NCBI GenBank assembly: GCA_963727915.1
Contig: CAVSID010000004.1
Coordinates: 558,001-622,000, forward strand
Source of the DNA: CAWAND01 sp963727915
Lineage (GTDB): Bacteria; Chloroflexota; Anaerolineae; Anaerolineales; E44-bin32
Length of the DNA stretch: 64,000 bases
Direction of reading: 5' to 3'
Made by a program: the position numbers and the translations under genes. Below, piece by piece: positions 11,333 to 20,904 of this stretch; positions within the stretch are counted from its first letter, which is position 1; each line of letters opens with the position of its first letter. Below the pieces are notes generated by a model. The model had not been told where the DNA came from. It was given only the letters and a program-made list of their open reading frames with translations, and searched no databases.

Positions 11333-11866
11333 CTAGGGTGTGGGGGATCCCGTTGGCGGCAGCGCCGTGGGGGACGCCACTTCCAGCACGACGTACACTT
11401 CCTGGCCAAAGGCAACCCCATCCGGATTCTGTGCCTGCCACCTGCCGATAACTTCGCCTTCGGATTCGGGCACATGGATGCTCACTTGCCAGATCGCCTG
11501 GATCCCCGCCCTGGCCGGATAGAGGGCCACCGGGTTGCCGTCCGCCAGAGGGTTCGGAAGGATCGGTACCAGGCGGTAGTCCGGGCCCCAATCGCACGTC
11601 CCCGTGTTCTGGACCGACCATTGCTTGGAGAGCCCATCACCTGGCGCGGCGGGAGAGCCATCAGGCAGGGTCAAATCGGAGATGAACGCAGCGTCGTCGA
11701 CACAGTTGGCCGGCTGGGTTGGAGGCCGGCTGGTTTCCGACGGCATACTACTCTGAGGCGTGCTGACAGGGGTCACGGGGGCGGGGGTCGGCGAAACCGG
11801 CGGTTGAGCTCCGCATGCCGCCATCGACCAACTGACAATGAGCGTCCCAAGGGTTAGGCGATGCAT
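11333..11866 (-). CDS. Lipoprotein with NBR1-type Ig-like domain
   Basis: A secreted lipoprotein of 177 residues. It has a signal peptide with lipobox-like MAAC (residues 15-18), a Pro/Thr/Ser linker to about residue 50, and then a beta-sandwich domain with DGLSKQWSVQNTGTCDWGPD and IWQVSIHVPESEGEVIGRWQ. Those features fit the NBR1 central Ig-like domain found on many Chloroflexota surface proteins. The start at 11864-11866 has no ribosome binding site but lies 6 bases after TATAAT, so the mRNA may be leaderless. The binding partner is unknown. Confidence 0.78.
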   Translation of the reverse strand: MHRLTLGTLIVSWSMAACGAQPPVSPTPAPVTPVSTPQSSMPSETSRPPTQPANCVDDAAFISDLTLPDGSPAAPGDGLSKQWSVQNTGTCDWGPDYRLVPILPNPLADGNPVALYPARAGIQAIWQVSIHVPESEGEVIGRWQAQNPDGVAFGQEVYVVLEVASPTALPPTGSPTP

Positions 11867-11872
11867 GCAAAG

Positions 11873-11878
11873 ATTATA
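11873..11878 (-). promoter_or_regulatory. TATAAT -10 box for a probably leaderless transcript
   Basis: TATAAT on the minus strand ends 6 bases before the ATG of the Ig-like lipoprotein gene, which places the transcription start at or very near the first codon. No good -35 box is seen at 16-18 bases. Confidence 0.45.
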
Positions 11879-12214
11879 GCCTTGGGCCTTCAAGGGCCAT
11901 AGTCTGGCTGTGTCCGAGACGAATTTGTCCGATCGATTATCGCCAATCACCAATCCATCTTCCCCGGACAGGATATCGACCCGACCGCAAACACCAGAGG
12001 AAGAATTGCTGTTGAACCTCCAACAGATTGGACTCGCCGATTGACTTGCTGTTTGGTGCTGGCCGGGTCTTGCATTCGAGCCATTGTGCAGTTGCCAATT
12101 GGGACGATGGCCCTGAAGGGAAGCATCGCCCATCGGATCTGATGATGCGAATTACTGGGGTGATATGCTACATGTCTGGGCCGGTGAATTCGATTTTCGA
12201 GTGGAGGTAGGAAG

Positions 12215-12781
12215 ATGAAGTGGTTTGCGTTGAACAGGGTCATTGCAGGCATGTTTGCAGGCGCTCTCCTGGCCGCCTGTGGCGGAACTGCCACCCAGGC
12301 ACCGCCATCAGCCCCAACCGTCGCGACGGCCGCAAGCAGCGCAGTCCAATCGACGTCGGCACCTGAAGCTGGGTCACCGGACGCGTGCACGCTCTTAACT
12401 CAGCAGCAAGTGACTGACGCGGCAGGGGTGGACATGGCCGGCGGGGAACCCCTTGCGCCAACCAGCACGCAGATCTGTACCTGGAGTGAGGCGGGAAGCG
12501 ATTCCGCAGACAGCCAGCAGGTGACGCTCACTCTGCTAAAGGCCACCGAATTCGAAAATGGTAAGACGCCGCCCTCCGGCTTCGAGGTGACCCCCGCACA
12601 GGGTCTCGGCGACGAAGCTTACTATGTCACCTCTTCTGGTCTCGGAACCCGTTTCAACGTGAAGCAGGGCGATCTTCTGTTCCAGCTCAAGGTCGGCTCA
12701 ATCTCCGGCAAGGGACAAACGGTGGAAGGTCTTGAGGCGATCGAGAAGACTTTGGCCATGGACGTTTTGGCCGGCCAGTAG
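12215..12781 (+). CDS. DUF3558-like secreted lipoprotein
   Basis: A 188-residue predicted lipoprotein. The signal peptide ends at lipobox LLAAC and is followed by an A/T/S/P-rich linker to about residue 52. The folded part begins with PDACTLLTQQQVTDAAGVDM and contains ICTWSE, a two-Cys pattern typical of DUF3558-like extracytoplasmic domains. The ATG at 12215 follows GGAGGTAGGAAG. The function is unknown; such proteins often sit next to transporters or stress genes, but here it stands alone between other lipoprotein genes. Confidence 0.75.
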   Translation: MKWFALNRVIAGMFAGALLAACGGTATQAPPSAPTVATAASSAVQSTSAPEAGSPDACTLLTQQQVTDAAGVDMAGGEPLAPTSTQICTWSEAGSDSADSQQVTLTLLKATEFENGKTPPSGFEVTPAQGLGDEAYYVTSSGLGTRFNVKQGDLLFQLKVGSISGKGQTVEGLEAIEKTLAMDVLAGQ

Positions 12782-12886
12782 ACGGCGCCCAAATCAAAGG
12801 GGAAAACTCGGCATGGTGGGAGAACGCGGCATCTTGGGGCTTAGCGTTCGCGGCCGGGGGGGATGCCTACTTTGCACTTGATCTGA

Positions 12887-12922
12887 CTCCCGCCAGCCCC
12901 CCGCTGAGGGGGCTGGCGGGAG
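12887..12922. terminator. Perfect 15-bp GC-rich hairpin
   Basis: CTCCCGCCAGCCCCC and GGGGGCTGGCGGGAG pair perfectly around a 6-base loop. It lies just past the stop of the small minus-strand membrane protein gene and 105 bases after the + strand lipoprotein gene. There is no clear T-tract on either side, so it may act as a terminator or as an mRNA 3' stabiliser. Confidence 0.55.
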
Positions 12923-12934
12923 AGAGCAGGTGCT

Positions 12935-13138
12935 TCATCTGCTCGTCCGGCTGGCCAGCCAATCGACCAGGAAGGCGACACCGACAAAGTAGGGGAAGAT
13001 CCCATACAGCGTGTCGCTTACCGAGTGGGACTTGGCGTCGACCGCCAGGAAGACCTGGACACAAAACGCCAGAGCCAGCAGGACCACTAGCACCCCTACC
13101 CACGACGCCGGGTCGGTAGAACCATCCCCAACGTACAA
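12935..13138 (-). CDS. Small two-helix membrane protein
   Basis: A short frame (67 residues from a TTG) with two hydrophobic segments: WVGVLVVLLALAFCVQVFLA (about residues 13-32) and IFPYFVGVAFLVDWLAS (about 47-63). The terminator-like hairpin directly after its stop and the hydrophobic pattern make it a plausible gene. A frameshift near 13130 may hide an N-terminus beginning at the ATG 13152-13154. I do not recognise a family. Confidence 0.5.
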   Translation of the reverse strand: MYVGDGSTDPASWVGVLVVLLALAFCVQVFLAVDAKSHSVSDTLYGIFPYFVGVAFLVDWLASRTSR

Positions 13139-13433
13139 ACCAGGCTGCTTTCATGTTTGCACCTATCCCTTACGCTCTCTCTTTGCCTCTCCGTCGTCTG
13201 GACCAGTTTGGCATCGGCTACCTTCCAATGTCTCTCAGAACCCAGGGGGAGGAAGCACTGCCGCCCGGCTCCCGCTTCGAACGAGAGGGACCGACCCGCG
13301 CTCGGTGTTTGTCGCTAGCTTGGGGCTCCCTGGCGGTATGGAAGGACTCACCCAGCACTAAGACAATCGGCACGAAACTGAGCGTACACTTGAGCGCAGT
13401 CCTTCTTGACGAAATGGAGCGAGGGTGATCAGC

Positions 13434-14054
13434 ATGAAAAGGTCCCTGGCCATTGCCATGATTGCCTGCCTCGGCCTGGCGTGCGGGCCGGCATCCACAC
13501 TGGCATCAAGGTCACCAACCTCTACCGAGATCTCGGCTGCGGGGGTTCTGCCTCCATCGGCTACGGCCGCGCCGACCCAGGCTGTTTCTGAGGCAGCTCC
13601 GGTTGACACGCCGACGGTCCTCCCAAAGACCGCTACGGATCTCCCCAGCACCCCAACTCCGGACGCTACACAATCAGCTCTGAGCACCAATCTCCCGCCT
13701 TCCCTTTCACTGATGATGGGGCTGGGAAGCGAGGCGCAGTACATGAACCCGGTGGGGACGCCGCTTAAGAGTTGGAACGGTATTCCCATCATGCCTCAGG
13801 CCACGGACGGCCAGGCCTTCGGAGACAGCGTCTATAGCTTCAAAGCAGATGCCACCCTGGCGGAGGCGAAGAGCTTCTACGACCAGGCCCATCTTTCGAT
13901 GGGCTTCGGAATGACTGAACCGACTTCGGGATCAAACGGGTCTGGCAACGGTGCCACTCACTCTGTGACCTACCTGCTGACAAATGGCGTGCTCGATATC
14001 AACTCCCTGGACAGCGATCCTGGTCACATCGTCGTGGTGATCGAGACACAGTGA
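13434..14054 (+). CDS. Predicted lipoprotein, unknown function
   Basis: A 206-residue secreted protein. It has a Lys/Arg start, a hydrophobic stretch and lipobox LGLAC, then a long Ala/Pro/Thr/Ser linker to about residue 88. The folded C-terminal part includes PIMPQATDGQAFGDSVYSFK and a Gly/Ser/Asn-rich turn near residue 170. The ATG at 13434 with GAGGGTG upstream is preferred over the in-frame GTG at 13425. I see no catalytic motif. It is one of three unrelated lipoprotein genes in 11.3-14 kb. Confidence 0.7.
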   Translation: MKRSLAIAMIACLGLACGPASTLASRSPTSTEISAAGVLPPSATAAPTQAVSEAAPVDTPTVLPKTATDLPSTPTPDATQSALSTNLPPSLSLMMGLGSEAQYMNPVGTPLKSWNGIPIMPQATDGQAFGDSVYSFKADATLAEAKSFYDQAHLSMGFGMTEPTSGSNGSGNGATHSVTYLLTNGVLDINSLDSDPGHIVVVIETQ

Positions 14055-14229
14055 CTACCTCCTTCAGCTCACGCGAGAGGCCCCGACGAGCGGGCGATAA
14101 CGGGCGCATGGCCCCACGCTTGCCTCTCGGAGCCTCTATGGTCAGACCCCCCCTTAGCTCATTCCACCGCTGCAGACAAACGATGGCGCCGGGCGCAAGC
14201 AACGCCCGGCGCCGCTGGTAATTCCCACG

Positions 14230-15343
14230 TCAAGCTTCGGTCGCCAACTCGACATCTGCCTGCTCGGCAACCTCATCGTCCACATCCTGGACTCGCTCGT
14301 CGTCCTGGTACTTAAGCGGCCGCAAATCGGCTGCCTTGCGTGCCTCGGCCTCGATCTCCCGCGCCAGCTCGGGGTTGTCCCGCAGGTACTCCTTGGCGTT
14401 CTCTCGCCCCTGCCCCAGCCGGGTCTCCTCGTACGAATAGAACGACCCCCGCTTCTCGATCAGCTCCGTCTCTACCCCGATGTCCAGCAGATCCCCCGCT
14501 TTCGAGATCCCCTCGTTGTACATGATGTCGAATTCCGCCACCCGGAACGGCGGCGCTACCTTGTTCTTCACCACCCGCACCCGCGCCCGGTTCCCGATGA
14601 TCTCCTGCCCTACTTTGATGCTCTCGATCCGCCTTACATCCAACCTCACCGAGGCATAGTACTTCAGCGCCACCCCCCCCGTCGTCGTCTCCGGGTTCCC
14701 AAACATCACCCCGATCTTCTGCCTCAACTGGTTGGTGAAGATCACCGCCGTGTTCGTCTGCTTGATCGCCCCCGATAGCTTCCGCAGCGCCTGGCTCATC
14801 AGCCGCGCCTGCGCCCCCATCGTGGCGTCCCCCATGTCCCCCTCGATCTCCGCCCGCGGCACCAACGCCGCCACCGAGTTCGATCACCACCACGTCCACC
14901 GCCCCGCTCCTCACCAGCGTCTCGGCGATCTCCAACGCCTGCTCCCCCATGTCCGGCTGCGAGATGTACAGATTGTCGATGTCCACCCCGCACCGCTTCG
15001 CATACGCCGGGTCCAGCGCATGCTCCATGTCGATGTACGCCACGACCCCGCCCTGCTTCTGCGCTTCGGCCACGATGTGCTGGCACAGCGTCGTCTTCCC
15101 CGACGCCTCCGGCCCGTAGATCTCCGTCACCCGGCCCCGCGGGATGCCCCCCACCCCCAGCGCCAGATCCAGCGCCAGCGACCCCGTCGGAATCGCCGCC
15201 ACCGCCTGATGCGCCGATTCCCCCAGCCGCATCACCGCTCCGTCGCCGTAGCGCTTGGTGATTTCCCCAGAGCTTTCTCCAACACCGCCACCCGCCCTTC
15301 GTCCGGGCCAGGTGGCGTTCCGTTGCTCATTCGATTTCGCCAT
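14230..15343 (-). CDS. recA: Recombinase A
   Basis: The DNA strand-exchange ATPase and SOS co-protease. The start ATG (15341-15343) has GGAGG upstream. The Walker A motif is in IYGPEASGKTTLCQHIVAEA, followed by VAYIDMEHALDPAYAKRCGV and the DNA-binding loop region with TNQLRQKIGVMFGNPETTTG. The acidic tail ends near DDEVAEQADVELATEA. Two frameshifts are obvious, near 15280 and 14880; the second is an extra A in the Walker B region that turns VVIDSVAALVP into another frame. Upstream is a strong promoter with an SOS-like box. Confidence 0.96.
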
Positions 15344-15393
15344 GATCTCCCTCCTGCGGTCGCTGATCCCCCCTGCGGGGGAGGCTCGATCCG

Positions 15394-15421
15394 AGTATAG
15401 CACATGTGTTCTATCTGTCAA
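15394..15421 (-). promoter_or_regulatory. recA promoter with SOS (LexA) box
   Basis: On the minus strand TTGACA (15416-15421) and TATACT (15394-15399) are separated by 16 bases. The spacer contains AGAACACATGTGCT (15399-15412), which matches the Gram-positive-type LexA core GAAC-N4-GTTC at all but one base (GTGC for GTTC). LexA bound there would occlude the promoter. The recA start codon lies about 50 bases downstream. Confidence 0.75.
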
Positions 15422-15862
15422 GATTGGCGCGATGCGGGGGGGGGGAGTTCGCCGGAACCTGCCTGACAAACTTCACTTGTGCGATACTTGTGCTAATCTG
15501 TACTGTGGATCAAGTGTTCTCGGCCAGCCCTCATCCCTCCCGTCGTCCCCTGCTGGCTGGTTCTCAGGCACTAGCGTTCCGCAACCATCCAAGACGCCCG
15601 GTCTCGGGCTGTGCTGCGCACGGGCAGCGGCCGGCCCAGGTGCGCTGCCCATCCAGGCGAGTTTGACCTTTTGTGACCGAGCCTCCCTACGTCGGTGTTG
15701 GATGGAATGTGAGGCGCCCGAATTCTGCGGATGATATAGTAGATGCGTATTTAGGCCATATGAAGATCTCATCCGCATGCATCGTGAGAGGAGGCGATGC
15801 GAAGGCCAATCTGTCCGTCACCCCGAGCAACACAAGCAAGATCCCAAGGAGGTAAGGAAGAA
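15422..15862. other. Intergenic region between recA and livK
   Basis: No convincing gene is seen in these 440 bases. There is a run of ten G at 15436-15445, a direct repeat ACTTGTGC at 15475-15482 and 15486-15493, and an AT-richer stretch with TATAGT at 15735-15740 that could be a -10 box for the liv operon but lacks a matching -35 box. Confidence 0.4.
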
Positions 15863-17214
15863 ATGAAGAGATTTGTCATTCAAACTGGGCGTCTTGCTCA
15901 CTATCCCGACTCTCGATCCTGGCAGCTTGCGGCGGGGCATCTCCCACGCCAGCCGTCCCCCGCGGCCACAGAGGCCATGCAGGCCACCTCGGCGCCGGCG
16001 GCCACCGCCATGCCAACCGAAGCGCCGATGACCGAGGTCACCCTCAAGATCGGGTTCACCACCTCGCAGACCGGCAGCCTGAACGTCAGAGTCCACCCGC
16101 CAGGCCAACGGCCTGCAGCTCTGGATGGACCAGGTCAACAGCCAAGGCGGCATCCAGGTTGGCAACTCGATGGTGAAGTTCGAAGCCGTGTCCTACGACG
16201 ATGAGAGCTCCAAGGACCGCGTGCAGGAGCTCTACACGCGTCTGGCGACGCAGGACAACGTCGACTTCATGATCAGCCCCTACTCGAGCGGGTCTGACCG
16301 GCGCAGCGGCGGTGATCGCCGAGCAGAACAGCAAGGTGATGATCACCACCGGCGCCGCCGATGACGCCGCCTATCAGCAGGGCTACACGCTCGTCTATCA
16401 GGCCTACACGCCGGCCAGCAAGTACCTGACGGGCGCCATCGACCAGCTGATGAAGCTCGATCCGTCGGCCAAGAACGTGGCCTTCATCTACGAGAACAGC
16501 AGCTTCTCGACCGCTGTGGTCACTGCTGCCAAGGCCTACGCCGAAGCCAACGGCTTCAACGTCGAGATGTTCGACGGCTATGACCCTGGCACGACCGATT
16601 TCTCGGCCCTGATCAACAAGGTCTCGGGCCTGGATCCGGCGCCTGACACCATCCTCGGTGGCGGCCACTTCGCCGACGGCAGCACGCTCGCCCGCCAGCT
16701 GGGCGAGAAGAACGTCAGCGTCAAGTACCTGGCGCTGCTCGTCGCCCCGCCCGAGCCGGACTTCGCCCAGATCGGCGACGCCGCCGTGGGCGTGGTCGGC
16801 CCCAGCCAGTGGGAGCCCGACGCCGCCTACTCCGCAGACGCCGCCTCGTCGATGGGCATCCCCTACGTCGGCCCCACCGTGGCCGACTTTGTGTCCGCCT
16901 ACAAAGCCGCGTACAATGAAGATCCTTCCTACCACTCGGCTGGTGGTTATGCCGCCGGGCTGCTGCTCCAGACCGCGCTCGAGAACGCTGGCTCAACCGA
17001 CACCAGCGCCGTGGCAGCCGCTCTGGATCAGATGGACGTGATGACTTTCTTCGGCACGGAGAAATTCGACACCAGCGCCGACAACCATGGCCTGCAGATT
17101 GGCCATGAGATGGTCTACATCCAGTGGCAGAAGGATGCCTCCGGCAATCTGGTCAAGCAGATCGTTTGGCCGGAAGGCGCCGCAACCGCCAGCGCCGTTT
17201 ACCCCAAGCCGTGA
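15863..17214 (+). CDS. livK: ABC transporter substrate-binding lipoprotein (LivK-type)
   Basis: The extracytoplasmic ligand-binding protein (periplasmic binding protein type 1, Peripla_BP_6) of a branched-chain amino acid or amide importer. A strong AAGGAGG precedes the ATG. After repair of a frameshift near 15885 the signal peptide ends in lipobox LAACGG. The mature part starts with VTLKIGFTTSQTGSLN and runs through LWMDQVNSQGGIQVGNSMVK to SAGGYAAGLLLQTALENAGS. Further frameshifts lie near 16090 and 16295. The true ligand could be Leu/Ile/Val, urea, amides or aromatic acids and cannot be told from the sequence. The permease and ATPase genes follow directly. Confidence 0.9.
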
Positions 17215-17229
17215 CCCTTTAGCCGCTCT

Positions 17230-17262
17230 GCTCCCCCCGCAGGCCGGGCCTGCGGGGGGAGC
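17230..17262 (+). terminator. Intercistronic 15-bp hairpin between livK and livH
   Basis: GCTCCCCCCGCAGGC and GCCTGCGGGGGGAGC pair perfectly with a 3-base loop. No T-tract follows and the livH start is 21 bases away, so this is more likely a partial attenuator or 3'-end stabiliser that lets the binding protein be made in excess over the membrane parts. Confidence 0.6.
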
Positions 17263-17282
17263 TCCAAAGCAAGGAGCCGGGC

Positions 17283-18146
17283 TTGATCCGAACCCTTATC
17301 CCTTCGGTCGTGGATGGCGTTCTGCTGGGCTTCCTCTACGGCCTGGCCGCCATGGGGCTGAGCCTGATCTGGGGCGTGATGGACGTCATCAATCTCGCCC
17401 ACGGCGCCATCATCGCCCTGGGCATGTTCGGCGTCTATTTCCTGTTCACCGGCCTGGGTCTGAACCCCTACCTCGCCCTCATTTTTGTGGCACTGGCCGG
17501 CCTCATCTTCGGCGCCATCATGTACTTCATCTCCATCCATCGCATCGTCAATGCCCGCCCCTTGTCAACGCTGCTGGCGACGTTTGGCGTCAGCATGATC
17601 ATTCTGGGCATCAGCACCGCCGCCTTGAGCACGTCTCCCTACAACGTCGATTTTTCCCTTGGCAGCGTTACCGCCGGTCCGGTGACGGTGCTGTGGACCC
17701 GGATCATGGCCGCCCTGGCCGCCATGGCCGTCACCGCCCTTCTCTACATCTTCTTGTACCGAACCCGGCCCGGAAAGTACATCCGGGCGGTTTCGGACAA
17801 CCGCCAGGCGGCCGCCTTGATGGGCATCCCCGCCACGCAGGTGCTGGCCTTGGCCTTTGCCATCGGGGTGATGCTCGCCGCCGTGTCGGGCGGCTTGCTG
17901 GCGACATTGTTCCCCTTCAGCATTCTCTCCGGCGAAAGCTATCAGCTGCGCAGCTTCGTCATCGTCGTCCTGGGGGGATTGGGCAATCCCCTGGGCGCTT
18001 TGCTCGGCGGCCTGATCCTGGGCGCGCTGGAAGGCGTCATCCCGGTGTTTATGCCCAACTCCTGGCTGCCGGTGATCGAGTTCGTTTTGTTCGTCATCAT
18101 CCTTTTGATCCGACCCTCCGGGCTGTTCGGGGGACAGAAGACATGA
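17283..18146 (+). CDS. livH: Branched-chain amino acid ABC transporter permease LivH
   Basis: An integral membrane permease of 287 residues with an intact frame. It starts at TTG 17283 with AAGGAG upstream. Family signatures include GLSLIWGVMDVINLAHGAI, the EAA-like cytoplasmic loop around RAVSDNRQAAALMGI and the C-terminal FVIVVLGGLGNPLGALLGG. About eight membrane segments are apparent. It would pair with LivM to form the channel. Its stop overlaps the livM start by four bases. Confidence 0.93.
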   Translation: MIRTLIPSVVDGVLLGFLYGLAAMGLSLIWGVMDVINLAHGAIIALGMFGVYFLFTGLGLNPYLALIFVALAGLIFGAIMYFISIHRIVNARPLSTLLATFGVSMIILGISTAALSTSPYNVDFSLGSVTAGPVTVLWTRIMAALAAMAVTALLYIFLYRTRPGKYIRAVSDNRQAAALMGIPATQVLALAFAIGVMLAAVSGGLLATLFPFSILSGESYQLRSFVIVVLGGLGNPLGALLGGLILGALEGVIPVFMPNSWLPVIEFVLFVIILLIRPSGLFGGQKT

Positions 18147-19113
18147 AGAAGCTTACCCAGCCCGCCTTCTGGCTGCCCTTGATTCTCGTCGCCGCCTCGG
18201 CGCTTGTGGCCGATCATCACGGGCAATGCTGCCCGCCGCGAGATGGTCTTCAGCCTGCTGATGGCCATCATTCTGGCTTCCAGCCTGAACATCCTGCTTG
18301 GCTACACCGGCTATGTCAGCTTCGGCCACGTCGTCTTCTTCGGCATCGGTGGCTACATCGGGATGTACAGCATGGATGTCTTGGGCTGGCATCTGGCGCT
18401 GGCGGTCCTGGTCGGCGGCTTGTCGGCAGGGGTCATGGCCTTCCTCCTGGGCACGCGCCATTCTTCGCCTGAAGGGGGCCTACTTCGCCTTGGCCACCAT
18501 CGGTGTCAACGAGGCCGCCCGCGCCTTTGCCAACGCCTTCCACCCCTTTGGCGGCCCTATCGGCATGACGCTGAACTTCCACGTCTATGACAGTTACGGC
18601 GGCGCAGGCAACGCCCTGTGGCTCACTTTTTACGCCACCCTGGTGCTGGCGCTGCTTGTGATCTTTGCCAGCACCTGGGTCAAGGACTCGAAGTTCGGAC
18701 TCGGCCTGATGTCCATCCGTGAGAACGAGGGCGCGGCCGAGGTGATGGGAGTCGATGCACCGTCTTCAAAGACCTGGGCCTATGTGGTCTCGGCCATCTT
18801 CCCGGGCATCCTCGGCGCCTTGTTCTTCTTCAAGAACGCCAACATCGAGCCCGGCGACGCCTTCCAACTGCAGCGTTCGGTCGAGATGATCGTGATGGTT
18901 ATGCTCGGCGGATTGGGAACCGTGCTTGGGCCCGTGCTGGGTGGCGCCGGCTACAACGGCCTGAGGGGCTTCTTGATCGTCAACCCGTTGTTCAAGAACG
19001 TCCAGCTGGCGGTCGCCGGCACGCTCCTTTTGCTCATCGTCCTGTTCGTCCCCGCCGGGGTCGTAGGGTGGCTGCGCCAGCATATCCAGCCGCTCAGGAG
19101 TTGGCTCGAATGA
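18143..19113 (+). CDS. livM: Branched-chain amino acid ABC transporter permease LivM
   Basis: The second membrane permease of the importer, about 320 residues. It has NILLGYTGYVSFGHVVFFGI near the N-terminus, AYFALATIGVNEAARAF, the cytoplasmic coupling loop LMSIRENEGAAEVMGVD and the terminal VMLGGLGTVLGPVLGGAGYN. Frameshifts near 18205 and 18465 split the frame, but the conserved blocks are continuous. The ATG overlaps the livH stop and its own stop overlaps the livG start, so the operon is tightly coupled. Confidence 0.9.
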
Positions 19114-19856
19114 TGCTCCAAATCCAGGGTGTCCGGAAGACCTTCGGCGGCCTGATCGCCCTCAAGGACGTCAACCTTGAGATCGACGACGGCGAAATCG
19201 TGGGCCTGATCGGTCCCAACGGCGCCGGCAAGACAACCCTGTTCAACATCATCAATGGCGTCTATCCGCCGGACGAAGGCGAGATCCTATTCCGGGGACA
19301 GAAAGTCACCGCCAAGGAGCCGTACAAGCTGGCCAAGCTGGGCCTGGCGCGGACCTTCCAGATCGTGCAGCCCCTGAGCGAGCTCACCGTGCTGCGCAAC
19401 GTGATGGCCGGGTCGTGCTTCGGGCGCGAAGATCGCTCGATCGCCGAAGCCGCCGACATCGCCTCGGAAACACTCGACTTCGTCGGCCTGGCGGAAAAAG
19501 CCGACGTCTTGGCCGGCACCCTCAACGTGGCCCAGAAGAAACGACTGGAGCTGGCACGCGCCCTGGCCGCGCGACCCCACCTGCTGCTGCTGGACGAGGT
19601 CCTGGCCGGCCTGAACCCGACCGAGATCACCAAGATGGTGGAGACCATTCGTGAAATTCGTCACAAAGGCGTCACCATCCTGATGATCGAGCACGTAATG
19701 CGGGCGCTCATGAATGTCTCTGACCGTGTGACCGTGCTGGACTACGGCGAGGTCATCGCTCGTGGGACGCCGGAAGAAGTCTCGAACGACCCGCGCGTGA
19801 TCGAGGCCTACCTGGGAGACCCCAAGGTGGCTGAGGCGCTCGGATCCAAGGCCTGA
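19110..19856 (+). CDS. livG: Branched-chain amino acid ABC transporter ATPase LivG
   Basis: A cytosolic ATPase of 248 residues with an intact frame. Walker A is GPNGAGKTT, Walker B is LLLLDEVLAGLNP and the switch His is in MIEHVM. The signature region reads LNVAQKKRLELARALA instead of the more usual LSYGQQRR-type sequence, a variant seen in some LivG paralogues. The C-terminal part with EVIARGTPEEV and the terminal BCA_ABC_TP-like tail fits LivG. It works with LivF as the heterodimeric motor. Confidence 0.93.
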   Translation: MMLQIQGVRKTFGGLIALKDVNLEIDDGEIVGLIGPNGAGKTTLFNIINGVYPPDEGEILFRGQKVTAKEPYKLAKLGLARTFQIVQPLSELTVLRNVMAGSCFGREDRSIAEAADIASETLDFVGLAEKADVLAGTLNVAQKKRLELARALAARPHLLLLDEVLAGLNPTEITKMVETIREIRHKGVTILMIEHVMRALMNVSDRVTVLDYGEVIARGTPEEVSNDPRVIEAYLGDPKVAEALGSKA

Positions 19857-19871
19857 CCGGGAGGCAATCGC

Positions 19872-20583
19872 TTGGCCAAACTCGAAGTCCAGGACATTTC
19901 ATCCGGCTACGGCGAGCAGCAGGTGCTGTGGGGCGTCAGCCTATCGCTCGAGCCCGGCAAGCTGACTTCTCTTGTCGGCTCGAACGGCGCCGGCAAGACC
20001 ACGCTCCTGCAGACCACTGTCGGCGCCTTGAAGGCCTGGACCGGTTCGGTGCGTCTCGATGGCCACGAGATCACCTCCGTCGCCGCACATCGGCGGCCCG
20101 AACTGGGTATGGTGCTGGTCCCGAAGGGCGCCAGCTGTTTTCGTCGATGAGCGTCCAGGAGAACTTGGAGATGGGCGCCACCAACTCTCGGGCACGTTCG
20201 AAAATCCATGAGAACCTCGAGCGATGTCTTCGACATGTTCCCCCGCCTGAAGGAACGCCGATCGCAGGCCGCCGGCACGATGAGCGGCGGCGAGCAGCAG
20301 ATGCTGGCCGTGGCGCGTGGCATCATGGCCGAGCCGGAAGTTCTGATGATCGACGAACTCTCCCTGGGGTTGGCGCCGATGCTGGCCGTCAACCTGTTCG
20401 AGAAGCTCCTTGCCCTGAAGAACCTGGGCTTGACGATGCTCCTGGTGGAACAGAATGTGCAGCTGGCGCTAAAGATCAGCGACTACGCCTACGTGCTGCG
20501 TGAGGGGCAGCGTCTTCATCCATGGCCCGGCCGACGAAGTCGCCGCCAACCAGGAAGTGCGTACAGCGTATCTTGGGGTCTAG
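19872..20583 (+). CDS. livF: Branched-chain amino acid ABC transporter ATPase LivF
   Basis: The second ATPase of the importer, about 236 residues. It starts at TTG 19872 with GGGAGG upstream. Walker A is GSNGAGKTT, the signature motif is MSGGEQQMLAVARG and Walker B is VLMIDELSLGLAP. Frameshifts near 20115, 20225 and 20515 break the frame; after repair the protein ends in TAYLGV at TAG 20581-20583. It is the last gene of the liv operon. Confidence 0.9.
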
Positions 20584-20904
20584 ATGGCTCGCAGCTGTTG
20601 TAGCGCCGAGCCCGTCAGCCTATAGTTCGAGCCTAAGGCCACGGATCAGCTAGATCCGCGGCGGAGCACGGCATGCCATGCCCCTGCGTCTGTCTCGACG
20701 GGCTGGGCGCCCCGTGCATGGCGACATGAGTCTGCCAGCGTCCATTTCCGTGCCAGCTTGACGCTCGATGCATTCACAAATCGAGCGTGGAGAGGTGGGA
20801 TCATATGGATCTAAGAGTGGCAGGCCTGCCCTACGCCTCGAACGGCACCTCGACAACCTTCGGCCTTGATCTTGGTCTCCAGCGCAGTCGATCTGGATGT
20901 CACA
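20584..20904. other. Intergenic region between livF and proS 3' ends
   Basis: This stretch separates two convergent genes. A small inverted repeat CGGATC / GATCCG lies near 20641-20657, too weak to call a terminator. A few more proS residues may be hidden by a frameshift at 20905. I see no gene. Confidence 0.4.

Noticed and set aside
19649..19666. Rex-like sequence TCGTGAA-ATTC-GTCACAA inside livG
   Set aside because: It is a 12/14 match within a conserved coding stretch (IREIRHKG) and far from any start codon.
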